Of a stretch of DNA of 64,000 nt, positions 51,432 through 60,423 are shown one piece after another; within the stretch, counting starts at the first letter, position 1, and each line of letters opens with the position of its first letter. The stretch is from Dechloromonas sp. A34 (GTDB lineage Bacteria; Pseudomonadota; Gammaproteobacteria; Burkholderiales; Rhodocyclaceae). The DNA lies in contig NZ_CP102486.1 of assembly GCF_026261605.1 (NCBI RefSeq), positions 4,650,001 to 4,714,000 of the forward strand, read 5' to 3'. The notes under the pieces were generated by a model. It made no database searches and was not told the origin of the DNA. It saw nothing but the letters and a program-made list of their open reading frames with translations. The position numbers and the translations under genes are program-made.

Positions 51432-53513
51432 ATGCCTGCGCAAACCGATTCCTTCGAAATCCTGCGCGATTGTCGCGCCCTGTTCCTGAAGCAACTGGGC
51501 ACGCTGCTCCAGGACAGCGGCGTCCTCGCCAGCGCTGCTATCCAGGCCGTCCAGCACGGTGCCGGCACCTACTTCGACGAAATGGCGGCCAGCCAGCGAC
51601 GCGGCAGTTTCAAGGAAGAGGCCAGTGGCCTGACCTCGTCGCGGATCACGCTGGTCGGCGAAGAAGATCTGGAACTCAACATCCGGCTCGATCAACTGAG
51701 CACCCGATTTTTCGAGGCGACCGCCGGTAGCCTGTGGAAGCTCAACCTGCGCCTGACCACACTGCTCAGGCGCCCGGACCTCTCGCGGAGCAACAACCCG
51801 ATTGACCCGAAGGGCATCTGCCGGGGCCTCGACGAGATGTTTGCCTCGGCTGGAGCCGTCTCGCACGACAAGAAACTGGACCTCCTCGGCCGCCTGGAAA
51901 GCAGTCTGCTGCAAAACCTGCCGGCGCTCTACAACACTCTCAACGACTTTCTCGAACAGGCCGGTATCGAAGCAGCGCAGGCGGCCATCGTTTCCACACC
52001 CGAGACCGCACGAAAACCGGCTGCGGAATCGCCGACCGTTCCCGACAATCTGCTGCTGACTCTACAAAAAACGCTGCGCGAGCGGCTGCCGATTCCAAGC
52101 CCGGCCGTCGTCGACCGCACTGCCAGCGGTACGTTGCTCAGCCAGGCCGCGCTGGAACGCCTGCTTTTCCGTTTGAACGAACTCGACCGTCCGGGCAATC
52201 TTGCATCGAGCTTTGATCCGGTCGCCTCGCATAGCCTTGAAACGCTGATTCCAGGGCTTTTTTCCGAGCCGGCGCCGAGCCAGCCAAGCCTCCCGAGCCA
52301 GCCAAAATCCCTGAGCTCTCTGGAGCTGGGTATTCCAGCCAACGCCCCGGAAGGTCTCGCTGTCGATACGCTGGCCAGCCTGTTTGCCGCCATCTTCGAC
52401 GACCCTGAACTTCCGGATGCACTGAAAGCCGTGATTTCCCGCCTGCAAATCACGATCCTCAAGACCGTCATCCGCGATGCCGGGTTCTTTAGCGACGCCT
52501 CCCATCCGGCCCGCCAGTTGCTCGACAGGATCGGTGTCGCCATGCTCGGCCTGCATCCCGATACCACGCTCAAACATCCGCTTTGCACCCGGCTTTTGAC
52601 GCTTGCCGCTGAACTGCAGGGCAGATTCAAAGGCGATGTCGCCGTCTTCACGGAAGCCTGCACCCAGATCGATGCCTTGATCGCCGAGCGCCATGCCGGC
52701 ATCACCGACGCGGCCGAACCCTATATCCCCTTGCTGCATCAACTGGACCGCCGCGATCAGGCGCTCGCCGAAGCCCGGCGGGTCATCGCCAAGGCCATAC
52801 CGCCCGGAACCCCGGTTCCGATTCGCGAATTCTTCAACAACTCGTGGAGCAAGGTGCTGCAGGTGGTCTGGATGGAACATGGTCCCGACAGCAACCAATG
52901 GGCAACCAACAGCAATGTCATGGCCAATCTGTTGTGGACTTTCGAACCCAAGCCGAGCGCCGAGAAGCGTAACGAACTGAACAAGCGACTACCGGAAATC
53001 CTCTCCCTGCTCAAGGCCGGAATGGATCGCCTGGGAATGGCCGAATCAGCCCAGGCAGCATTTTTTGATATCTGTTTCACCCTGCAAACGGAAGCCCTGC
53101 GCTCGACACCGCCCCAGACCGAGAATCCGGAATCGCCCCTGCTTGAACCCGGCACTTGGTCGCCAAAGGCCGGCAACCTGGTTATCGGGGAGATTTTGTC
53201 GGGTAAGTTGGTGCTGCGAACACTCGAGTTCGCCGGCAACCCGCCGGCGCCCGCTCGCAAATTGCCTTGTTCGCGTGGCGACTGGCTGAGATTCGAGCTC
53301 GATCACGGCAAAGCGTGCGTTGCCTTGGTATGCCATGTCAGCCCGACCAGCCAGCGCACCCTGCTCAGTAACCCCGACTCAGGGCTGGCCATGGCCATCC
53401 ATCCGGCTGTTCTCGACCGCCAACTCCGCGAGGGCAAGGCAGAAATCCTCAGCTCGCGCTCGCTGTTCGATACCGCGGCCGAGCGGGTGCTGCGGCGGAC
53501 TGCCGGGAACTGA
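51432..53513 (+). CDS. DUF1631 family protein
   Basis: A 693-residue cytoplasmic protein of the DUF1631 family, common in beta- and gammaproteobacteria, function not established. Near the N-terminus is SFEILRDCRALFLKQLGTLL with VSHDKKLDLLGRLESSLLQ further on; the middle has IPPGTPVPIREFFNNSWSKV. The C-terminal part (GDWLRFELDHGKACVALVCH and VSPTSQRTLLSNPDSGLAM) resembles a PilZ-type small-barrel end of other DUF1631 proteins. No signal or membrane segment. It starts 12 nt after slt and may share its transcript. Confidence 0.78.
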   Translation: MPAQTDSFEILRDCRALFLKQLGTLLQDSGVLASAAIQAVQHGAGTYFDEMAASQRRGSFKEEASGLTSSRITLVGEEDLELNIRLDQLSTRFFEATAGSLWKLNLRLTTLLRRPDLSRSNNPIDPKGICRGLDEMFASAGAVSHDKKLDLLGRLESSLLQNLPALYNTLNDFLEQAGIEAAQAAIVSTPETARKPAAESPTVPDNLLLTLQKTLRERLPIPSPAVVDRTASGTLLSQAALERLLFRLNELDRPGNLASSFDPVASHSLETLIPGLFSEPAPSQPSLPSQPKSLSSLELGIPANAPEGLAVDTLASLFAAIFDDPELPDALKAVISRLQITILKTVIRDAGFFSDASHPARQLLDRIGVAMLGLHPDTTLKHPLCTRLLTLAAELQGRFKGDVAVFTEACTQIDALIAERHAGITDAAEPYIPLLHQLDRRDQALAEARRVIAKAIPPGTPVPIREFFNNSWSKVLQVVWMEHGPDSNQWATNSNVMANLLWTFEPKPSAEKRNELNKRLPEILSLLKAGMDRLGMAESAQAAFFDICFTLQTEALRSTPPQTENPESPLLEPGTWSPKAGNLVIGEILSGKLVLRTLEFAGNPPAPARKLPCSRGDWLRFELDHGKACVALVCHVSPTSQRTLLSNPDSGLAMAIHPAVLDRQLREGKAEILSSRSLFDTAAERVLRRTAGN

Positions 53514-53589
53514 GCGCGACAAGCCCGCCCGAATCCCGCCAAATTACCTTAAAATCACGGTTTTACGAATCAAGTTTCCGGGGTTCCAG

Positions 53590-54552
53590 ATGGACATCAA
53601 AAAGGTCTTGCTGCTGGGGGGTAGCGGTTTTGTCGGTACCTATATCGTCAACCGTCTGTCGCAACGCGGCATCGAAGTCACCGTTCCGACCCGTCGCCGC
53701 GAACGAACCAAGGCGCTGATCATGCAACCCGGCGTCGAGATGCCGGAAGCCAACATTCACGACGAGCAAACGCTGACCGAATTGATGCGTGGTCACGACG
53801 CCGTGATCAACCTGGTCGGCATCCTGCACAGCCGCGATGTCAAGTTCCCGTACAGCCAGGACTTCGCCGAAGCTCACGTCGAGCTGCCGAAGAAAATCGT
53901 TGCCGCCTGCAAGGCCGCCGGCGTCCGCCGCCTGGTGCATATGAGCGCCCTCAAGGCCGACCCCAAGGCGCCGTCCGAATACCTGGCTTCCAAGGGTGAA
54001 GGCGAGGCCATCGTCCTCGCTGCCAAGGGTGAACTCGATGTCACCGTTTTCCGCCCCTCGGTCATTTTCGGCCTCGGAGATTCCTTCCTGTCGATGTTCG
54101 CCAAAGTCCTGAAGAAGCTGCCCTTCTTCCCGCTCGGTTTCGGTCATGCCCGCTTCCAGCCGGTGTGGGCGGCCGATGTCGCCGACGTTTTCGTCGACAG
54201 CCTGGGCGATGTCACTACCTTTGGCCAAGCCTACGATCTCGCCGGCCCCAAGGTCTATACGCTGCGCGAACTGGTCGACTACACCGCCCAACTGACCGGT
54301 AGCGGTTCCCGCATTATTGCCCTGTCCGAAGGCTGGGCTTACCTGCAAGCCGGCCTGATGTGGCTGGCCCCGCAACCGATGATGTCGCCGGACAACCTGC
54401 GTTCGATGCAGGTCGATAGCGTCTGCGAAGGCGGCTGCAATCCGCCCGCCAACTGGCGGCCGACGGCACTCGAAGCCATCGCGCCGAGCTATGTCGCGCT
54501 CAACACGCCGAAGGGCAAGCTCGACGGCTTCCGCTACCGCGCTGGAAGGTAA
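53590..54552 (+). CDS. NAD(P)-binding SDR-like protein, complex I NDUFA9 family
   Basis: A 320-residue Rossmann-fold protein. The dinucleotide loop is LLLGGSGFVGTYIVNRLSQR at the N-terminus; then HDAVINLVGILHSR, HMSALKADPKAPSEYLASKG (Tyr-x3-Lys pair of the extended SDR family), FRPSVIFGLGDSF. The family includes the complex I NDUFA9 subunit; bacterial members are free proteins of unclear role. No catalytic oxidoreductase substrate can be predicted. ATG at 53590 puts the loop at residue 7. cca follows after 15 bp. Confidence 0.85.
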   Translation: MDIKKVLLLGGSGFVGTYIVNRLSQRGIEVTVPTRRRERTKALIMQPGVEMPEANIHDEQTLTELMRGHDAVINLVGILHSRDVKFPYSQDFAEAHVELPKKIVAACKAAGVRRLVHMSALKADPKAPSEYLASKGEGEAIVLAAKGELDVTVFRPSVIFGLGDSFLSMFAKVLKKLPFFPLGFGHARFQPVWAADVADVFVDSLGDVTTFGQAYDLAGPKVYTLRELVDYTAQLTGSGSRIIALSEGWAYLQAGLMWLAPQPMMSPDNLRSMQVDSVCEGGCNPPANWRPTALEAIAPSYVALNTPKGKLDGFRYRAGR

Positions 54553-54567
54553 GCGTCGACACCGACG

Positions 54568-55800
54568 ATGAACATTTACGTCGTCGGCGGTGCCGTCCGC
54601 GATCAACTGCTCGGCCGGCCCCATGCCGACCGCGACTATGTCGTGGTCGGCGCCACCCCCGAAGCCATGCTGGCCAGGGGCTTTCGTCCGGTCGGCAAGG
54701 ACTTCCCGGTTTTTCTGCACCCGCAGAGCCATGAGGAATACGCTCTGGCCCGCACCGAGCGCAAGAGCGGCCATGGCTATCACGGCTTCACCTTCCATGC
54801 CGCGCCCGATGTCACGCTGGAAGACGACCTCGCCCGCCGCGACCTGACCATCAACGCCATGGCGCGCGCCGAAGATGGCCGCCTGATCGACCCTTACCGC
54901 GGCCAGGACGATCTGCTCAGCAAGACCCTGCGCCATGTTGGCCCGTCCTTCGCCGAAGACCCGGTGCGCATCCTGCGCCTGGCCCGCTTCGCGGCTCGCT
55001 TTACCGATTTCACGGTGGCGCCGGAAACCCTGGACCTGATGCGCGGCATGGTTGCCTCCGGCGAGGTGAACCACCTGGTGGCGGAACGGGTCTGGCAGGA
55101 ACTCGCTAAGGGCTTGATGGAAGACCAGCCATCGCGCATGTTCGAGGTGCTGCGCGCCTGCGGGGCGCTGGCTCAGCTGCTGCCTGAGGTCGACGCACTG
55201 TTCGGGGTGCCGCAACGGGCCGACTACCACCCGGAAGTCGACACCGGCATTCACACGATGATGGTCATCGACCAGTCGGCCCGCCACGCGCTGCCGCTAG
55301 CGGGGCGCTTTGCGGCGCTGACCCACGACCTCGGCAAGGCCCTGACGCCGGCCGACATCCTGCCCCGCCACATCGGCCACGAAGGACGCAGCGTCGAACT
55401 GGTCGAGGTCGTCGCGGCCCGCCTCCGGGTGCCCAACGACTGCCGCGACCTGGCGCTGCTGATGGCGCAGTACCACGGCAACATCCATCGCGCCACCGAT
55501 CTGAAGGCAAGCACCGTGGTCGGCCTGCTCGAAAAGACCGACGCACTACGCCGACCGGATCGCTTCCGGCTGCTGCTCGCCACCTGCCGCTGCGATTACA
55601 CCGGGCGCCTGGGTTGGGAAAACCGTCCCTACGAAAGCCCGCAGCACCTGGAGACGGCGCTGGCGGCGGTCAATGCCGTGGCCGCGGGCGAAATCGCTGC
55701 CGCCTGTGCCAACAAGGCGAGCATTCCGGAGCACATTCACGCGGCCCGGGTCAACGCCGTCAAGCTCGCGTTAAATGAGGCGGGAAACCAGCCAGAGTAG
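54568..55800 (+). CDS. cca: Multifunctional CCA-adding protein
   Basis: Adds or repairs the CCA end of tRNAs. 410 residues: N-terminal nucleotidyltransferase with YVVGGAVRDQLLGRPHADRD, DYVVVGATPEAML and RRDLTINAMARAEDG; head region EDPVRILRLARFAARF; a C-terminal HD domain (FAALTHDLGKALTP) that gives the 2',3'-phosphodiesterase activity of the multifunctional form. The tmRNA acceptor in this window encodes only CC of its CCA, so this enzyme would complete it. Its last 30 bases overlap a small convergent gene. Confidence 0.95.
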   Translation: MNIYVVGGAVRDQLLGRPHADRDYVVVGATPEAMLARGFRPVGKDFPVFLHPQSHEEYALARTERKSGHGYHGFTFHAAPDVTLEDDLARRDLTINAMARAEDGRLIDPYRGQDDLLSKTLRHVGPSFAEDPVRILRLARFAARFTDFTVAPETLDLMRGMVASGEVNHLVAERVWQELAKGLMEDQPSRMFEVLRACGALAQLLPEVDALFGVPQRADYHPEVDTGIHTMMVIDQSARHALPLAGRFAALTHDLGKALTPADILPRHIGHEGRSVELVEVVAARLRVPNDCRDLALLMAQYHGNIHRATDLKASTVVGLLEKTDALRRPDRFRLLLATCRCDYTGRLGWENRPYESPQHLETALAAVNAVAAGEIAAACANKASIPEHIHAARVNAVKLALNEAGNQPE

Positions 55801-55968
55801 CAGCGAGAAGATGATCACCGAGGCGAACGGAAAGCTGTAGGTCCGGCCGCGAAAGCGGAATGCCATGTCACCGGGCAGTTTCCCGAAACGGATAAAGCGC
55901 GCCAGATGCGGGGCGACAATACCCAGCAGGAAAATCGCGATCACCAGCGTCAGAATCCACTTCAACAT
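55771..55968 (-). CDS. DUF2905 family small membrane protein
   Basis: A 65-residue protein with two membrane helices: WILTLVIAIFLLGIVAP at the N-terminus and FPFASVIIFSLLLWLVSRL at the C-terminus, linked by RFIRFGKLPGDMAFRFRGR. The central GKLPGD is the hallmark of DUF2905. Function unknown. It overlaps the end of cca in the opposite direction. Confidence 0.85.
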   Translation of the reverse strand: MLKWILTLVIAIFLLGIVAPHLARFIRFGKLPGDMAFRFRGRTYSFPFASVIIFSLLLWLVSRLI

Positions 55969-56030
55969 TTATTACCTTGCGCTACGGGGTGAAAGTCGCA
56001 TTTAATCACGCATCACCCTGACAGAACTCA

Positions 56031-56837
56031 ATGATAAAAACTCAAACCATCGAAGGCCTCGAAGTCCATTCCTGCCTGCCGACCAAGAAAAGCAACCGCC
56101 CCCCCGTCCTATTCATCCACGGCGCCTTTGCCGGCGGCTGGATGTGGACCGAAACCATCATGCCTTTCCTGGCCAAGGCCGGCCATCCCTGCTACGCGCT
56201 CTCGCTGCGCGGACACGGCGGCAGCCAGGGCCGGGAGCAGATCGAATGGCACTCAGTCAGCGATTACGTCGATGACGTCAAAACGGTCATCAACTGGCTG
56301 GGCGTGGCGCCCGTGCTTGTCGGTCACTCGATGGGCGGTTTCATCGCCCAGAAATACCTCGAACGCCACGACACGCCCGGCATCGCGCTCGTCTGCTCGG
56401 TGCCGCCGCAGGGCCTGATCGCGTCGCAATTTCACCTGATGTTCCAGAAACCGCATCTGTTTTCGGAAATCAATCGCATCATGGCCGGCGACCACACCGA
56501 TACCAGCACGCTACGCGAGGCGCTGTTCGCTGGCGAAGTCGACGAAGCCATGCTCGGCATCTGGGTAAAGCGCATGCAGGCCGAGTCCCAGCGCGCGCTG
56601 TGGGACATGTCGATGTTCAACCTGCCCAACCTGCACGCCATGCACCGTCCACCGATGTTGATCCTGGGGGCCGAACATGACGTACTGGTGCCCGCTTTCC
56701 TGGTCCAGACCACAGCCCAGACTTATGGTCTGCCGGCCCATATTTTCCGGGGCATGGGCCATGCCGTAACCCACGAAAAAGAATGGCCGCTGGTCGCGGC
56801 CACCTTGCGCGACTGGCTGGACGAACTCAGGCCTTGA
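56031..56837 (+). CDS. Alpha/beta hydrolase
   Basis: A 268-residue hydrolase. Oxyanion motif HGAFAGGWMW near residue 30, nucleophile S100 in VGHSMGGF, acid in GAEHDVLVP, and catalytic His in GMGHAVTHE. A helical cap lies between about 130 and 205. No signal peptide, so cytoplasmic. Substrate cannot be told from sequence; many relatives are ester or lactone hydrolases. Not obviously linked to its neighbours. Confidence 0.85.
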   Translation: MIKTQTIEGLEVHSCLPTKKSNRPPVLFIHGAFAGGWMWTETIMPFLAKAGHPCYALSLRGHGGSQGREQIEWHSVSDYVDDVKTVINWLGVAPVLVGHSMGGFIAQKYLERHDTPGIALVCSVPPQGLIASQFHLMFQKPHLFSEINRIMAGDHTDTSTLREALFAGEVDEAMLGIWVKRMQAESQRALWDMSMFNLPNLHAMHRPPMLILGAEHDVLVPAFLVQTTAQTYGLPAHIFRGMGHAVTHEKEWPLVAATLRDWLDELRP

Positions 56838-57018
56838 TGTCGACCGTGTTGCCGAGATGGGAAGGATTGCCGGCCGGTAGCGGCAACCCCTCCAGCAGTT
56901 GCAAGGCGCTCTGCGCCTGAATATCCATGGCTTTTTTCAACACCAGAATACTGACGGCATCACCAGTCTTGGCCTGCGCCAGGGCGCTGCTCAAACTACC
57001 GATTGAAGAAACATCCAT
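56827..57018 (-). CDS. YjfB-family putative motility protein
   Basis: A 63-residue protein from ATG 57018: MDVSSIGSLSSALAQAK, AVSILVLKKAMDIQAQSALQ, and a Pro-rich end. The pattern, an N-terminal short strand then a helix with VLKKAMDIQ, is that of the YjfB family, annotated as putative motility protein. Its stop overlaps the hydrolase end by 11 bp. No motility gene is next to it. Confidence 0.7.
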   Translation of the reverse strand: MDVSSIGSLSSALAQAKTGDAVSILVLKKAMDIQAQSALQLLEGLPLPAGNPSHLGNTVDIKA

Positions 57019-57081
57019 CGTGCACTTGCTCCGAAGCACTCACGCCATTACCTTAGTGTAACCGTCACCCGTGTTTATTCA

Positions 57082-58041
57082 ATGACTCTTCCGGAAAAAC
57101 CCGATCCGGCATCCGCCATCAGCGAAGCGATCCGCGCCAAACGCGAACGCAAGACCGGCATTGCCGAAGATATCGCCTCGCTTGAAGCTTCGCTACTGGC
57201 CGATATCGAGACCTTCGACCTTGATGCCGCCGAGCGTCAGGCAAGGCGCGAGGCGAGCACCAGCGGCGCGGCCGGTATGAGCGATCCTTCGCTGATTTTT
57301 CCTGAAATCGTTCCGGCCAGCTTACCGCGCCAGCCCACGGCCCGAGCGGCGGCCGTCGAACCGGAGGAGGGCGAACCCAACACCGACAACGGCAGCCTTC
57401 TCGGCCGGCTCAGACAGCAGGCCGAGTCGCTTCAACGCGAACAACACAACGCGCTGGCCGAGCGAACGACCACCAATGAGGCCATCGACCAGGCCCTGAA
57501 ACACCTGTTTTTCTATCTTCACGACTTCGTTCAGCAACTCAACATCGTCAAGCCGGCCATCCCCCGCGACTACCCGCTGCTCGAACAGTACGTACTGAAT
57601 CAGATTACCTGGCAGGAAGGCTTTGCCGATTACCGGACGCAGAGCCAGAGCGCCGGCGCCCTGGTCGAACTGGTAATCTTTTCCTACCGCCTGATCGGCG
57701 CCGGCTTGCCGGTGGTCGAACGCGATGGCCCCCGAGTCGAGCGTTTCCGTGCCATGTTGTTCGACTATGGACTACCGTTTACCTGCAAGGAATTCAAGAA
57801 CGAGCGCAGCTATGTCGAACGGGCCGAATTCCACATCAGCAGCGAGATCAGCGTCAGCGCCCGCTGGCGGGCGGATTTCGCGAAAGGCGTTCTGCTGCTG
57901 GAGACGCGCAATCTGGAGCGGCTGGGCAGCGCGGTCTATACCATTCGCCCGCAAGCCGTAGACCACCCGCTATTCGAAGCTTTCGGCCGCTTGGTGCTCG
58001 GTCAGCCCAACCAGTTCCGCGAACTGGCCAACCGCTCATAA
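57082..58041 (+). CDS. Uncharacterised protein
   Basis: A 319-residue cytoplasmic protein I do not recognise. The first about 45 residues form a charged helix (AIRAKRERKTGIAEDIASLE), a Pro/Glu-rich linker runs to about 115, and a folded domain follows (QALKHLFFYLHDFVQQLNIV, LLEQYVLNQITWQEGFADYR, EFHISSEISVSARWRADFAK). No signal peptide or membrane segment. It starts 63 bp from the YjfB-like gene and its end overlaps the methyltransferase by 6 bp. Base composition is like the neighbours, so a normal chromosomal gene. Confidence 0.65.
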   Translation: MTLPEKPDPASAISEAIRAKRERKTGIAEDIASLEASLLADIETFDLDAAERQARREASTSGAAGMSDPSLIFPEIVPASLPRQPTARAAAVEPEEGEPNTDNGSLLGRLRQQAESLQREQHNALAERTTTNEAIDQALKHLFFYLHDFVQQLNIVKPAIPRDYPLLEQYVLNQITWQEGFADYRTQSQSAGALVELVIFSYRLIGAGLPVVERDGPRVERFRAMLFDYGLPFTCKEFKNERSYVERAEFHISSEISVSARWRADFAKGVLLLETRNLERLGSAVYTIRPQAVDHPLFEAFGRLVLGQPNQFRELANRS

Positions 58042-59196
58042 GCGGCGGCTCTGGTCGCCTTGGGCAAAGCCGCAGAGACTGTCGTCGATGCCGCGGCCGA
58101 TGGCGATGACCTTGAACAGTTCGCCCATCTCGTGTGGCATCAGCAGCTTGTTCACGGCCCCGGCCGCCCGGATGTAGTCGGGCGAGGCATTCGGAATTGC
58201 CGCCAGACTGTCGAGAATGCCGCAGTTGAGCAGGAACTGCCCCTGGCTGGTATAGCCCAGCAACTCCAGACCGGCACCGTGGGCCGCCGCAATGATGCCG
58301 GTGAAATCGACATGAACCGTCACGTCCTGCAGCCCTGGCAAATAGAAGGGGTCGGGATGCGCATGGTGGCGGTAATGGCACATCAGCGTGCCGCGCCCGC
58401 GTTGCTGGTGATAGAACTCGCGCCGGGGGAACCCATAATCGATCAGCAGCAGCGCGCCGCGCCCCAGGTGATGCCCCCACTCCGCGGCCCAGGCCCGGTT
58501 GGCCAGACTGATCTCGCTTTCAAAACCTGGCGGCAGGCTGCACTGCTCGCCGATTTCTTCGGCGGCAGCCAGCAGGGCACCGCCGGCGGGCTGTTCGATC
58601 CAGGTGAAAGAGCCGCCACCGTCGAGACCGACGCCGCGCTCGAAAATGCCGTTTTCCCGCCAGGCAACAATGTGGGCCGGCATCGCGTCGAGGAGTTCGT
58701 TGGCCACCACCACACCGGAAAACGACTCCGGCAGGAGATCCAGCCACTCGACCCGGGGTAGCAGATGCGGTACGGCCCGGGCGATGGTGTCGCGCTGCCG
58801 TTGCCGCAGATCGGCCGACAGATCGAGGATGAAATAGCGCTCGGGCAGGGCCTGCAGCCGCTCCAATTCGAGCAGCAGGTCGGCGGCCAACCGTCCGGAC
58901 CCGGCACCGACTTCGAGCACGACCGGCACGGAAGCCGCCATCACCTGGCTGACCTGGCGAGCCAGGGCTTGCCCGAACAGCCCGGTCATTTCTGGCGAAG
59001 TCACGAAGTCGCCGGCCGCTCCGAACTTCCGTGCTCCGGCTGCGTAGTAGCCAAGCGCCGGCGCGTAGAGGACTTGTTCCATGAAGCGCGCGAAGGAAAT
59101 CCAGCCGCCACCGGCGACGATTTCCTCGACGATGGCCTGTTGCAAATGCTGGCTATGAGCCAGTGCATCGGGATCGGGTAGCGGCAGATTGTTCAT
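58036..59196 (-). CDS. Class I SAM-dependent methyltransferase, MidA/NDUFAF7 family
   Basis: A 386-residue protein with the family's N-terminal WISFARFMEQVLYAPALGYY and DFVTSPEMTGLFGQALARQV, then the SAM motif VLEVGAGSGRLAADLLLELE. Typical features follow: LSGVVVANELLDAMP-like sequence (SGVVVANELLDAMPAHIV) and LLIDYGFPRREFYH. In mitochondria NDUFAF7 methylates an arginine of complex I; bacterial members are thought to do similar protein methylation. The short 300-bp gap to ttcA is shared by both start sites. Confidence 0.9.
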   Translation of the reverse strand: MNNLPLPDPDALAHSQHLQQAIVEEIVAGGGWISFARFMEQVLYAPALGYYAAGARKFGAAGDFVTSPEMTGLFGQALARQVSQVMAASVPVVLEVGAGSGRLAADLLLELERLQALPERYFILDLSADLRQRQRDTIARAVPHLLPRVEWLDLLPESFSGVVVANELLDAMPAHIVAWRENGIFERGVGLDGGGSFTWIEQPAGGALLAAAEEIGEQCSLPPGFESEISLANRAWAAEWGHHLGRGALLLIDYGFPRREFYHQQRGRGTLMCHYRHHAHPDPFYLPGLQDVTVHVDFTGIIAAAHGAGLELLGYTSQGQFLLNCGILDSLAAIPNASPDYIRAAGAVNKLLMPHEMGELFKVIAIGRGIDDSLCGFAQGDQSRRL

Positions 59197-59495
59197 GGGA
59201 CCTCGCTAAAACGCGGATTTTAGCGGCCAATGCACGTGGCTGGCGGTGGCCTGTACGATTTTTTCGCCACAGCGCCGGCGGACCGGCTGGTAAGTGCCTG
59301 CGAAACCCGCGCCCGGAACTGGCAGGTGGCCGGAATCGTCGGCGGAATCGATGCACCGGAACGTGAAATCCGCACGCTTTCCCGCCATCTAAAGCTTATT
59401 GCAGGCGGAGTCTCAGGGTACACTGATCGGTCTCCAGATTGACCGCGACCGGCCGGGTTCTGCTATCTCCCCTCGGTCACTGCATAGCCTGTCCC
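59197..59495. other. Intergenic region between methyltransferase and ttcA, no gene recognised
   Basis: About 300 bp between divergent genes. Short frames exist on both strands (a 70-codon plus-strand frame at 59230-59442 and two of 60-67 codons on the minus strand), but none has a Shine-Dalgarno, a known motif or a plausible fold. Promoters for both flanking genes must lie here; I could not pick convincing -35/-10 pairs. Confidence 0.5.
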
Positions 59496-60359
59496 ATGAC
59501 CACCTCCAATACCCTGCAAAAACTCCGCAAGTTCCTTGAAAGCCGAACCGGCAAGGCCATCGGCGACTACAAGATGATTGAGGATGGCGACACCGTCCTC
59601 GTTTGCTGCTCCGGCGGCAAGGATTCCTACACCCTGTTGGCCATGCTGATGGCACTCCAGCAACGGGCGCCCGTCAAATTCCGCTTGATCGCGATGAATC
59701 TCGATCAGAAGCAGCCCGGATTCCCAGCTGACGTACTGCCGGCCTATTTTGAATCGCTCGGCATCGAGCATCGCATTGTCGCGGTCGATACCTATTCCGT
59801 GGTCAAGGAAAAGATTCCCGAAGGCAAGACCACCTGCTCGCTGTGTTCCCGGTTGCGCCGCGGCATCATCTACCGGACGGCCAAGGAACTGGGCGCCAAC
59901 AAAATCGCCCTAGGCCATCACCGGGACGACATGGTGCATACCCTGTTCCTGAACATGCTGTTCGGCGGCAAGCTTAAAGCCATGCCCCCCAAACTGGTCA
60001 CCGACGACCGCGCCCATGTCGTCATCCGCCCGCTAGCCTACTGCGCCGAGAAAGACATCGCCAAGTTCGCTCGCGGCATGGAATTTCCGATTATCCCGTG
60101 CAACCTCTGCGGCTCGCAGGAAAATCTCCAGCGCCAGAAGATCAAGGAAATGATGCAGGACTGGGACAAGCGTTTCCCAGGTCGCACCGAGTCCGTATTC
60201 ACCGCCATGCAAAACATCGTCCCCTCGCATCTGGCGGACAATGCCATGTTCGATTTCCAGGGCTTGACCCTCGATACCTGGGTCGAGGAGGGCGATATCG
60301 CCTTCGATGCGCCGGAAATGCCGATCAGCGGCACAATTCCGTTAAGTCTTTCGGCATAA
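59496..60359 (+). CDS. ttcA: tRNA 2-thiocytidine biosynthesis protein TtcA
   Basis: Thiolates cytidine 32 of some tRNAs with an oxygen-sensitive 4Fe-4S cluster and ATP. 287 residues. The PP-loop is [11 protein letters not shown] near residue 38. Two CxxC pairs, C114/C117 in [13 protein letters not shown] and C202/C205 in [10 protein letters not shown], bind the cluster. [17 protein letters not shown] is another family block. The ATG at 59496 is preferred; earlier in-frame sequence has no family similarity. Confidence 0.96.
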   Translation: MTTSNTLQKLRKFLESRTGKAIGDYKMIEDGDTVLVCCSGGKDSYTLLAMLMALQQRAPVKFRLIAMNLDQKQPGFPADVLPAYFESLGIEHRIVAVDTYSVVKEKIPEGKTTCSLCSRLRRGIIYRTAKELGANKIALGHHRDDMVHTLFLNMLFGGKLKAMPPKLVTDDRAHVVIRPLAYCAEKDIAKFARGMEFPIIPCNLCGSQENLQRQKIKEMMQDWDKRFPGRTESVFTAMQNIVPSHLADNAMFDFQGLTLDTWVEEGDIAFDAPEMPISGTIPLSLSA

Positions 60360-60423
60360 TGCGGAAGCCCGGCTACTCATCATATAATCCGACTTAACAA
60401 TAACTTACACTCCTGCGCCGTCG

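Noticed and set aside
59230..59442. 70-codon frame upstream of ttcA that slightly resembles a TIM-barrel end
   Set aside because: No start signal, no convincing family motif; most likely noncoding.
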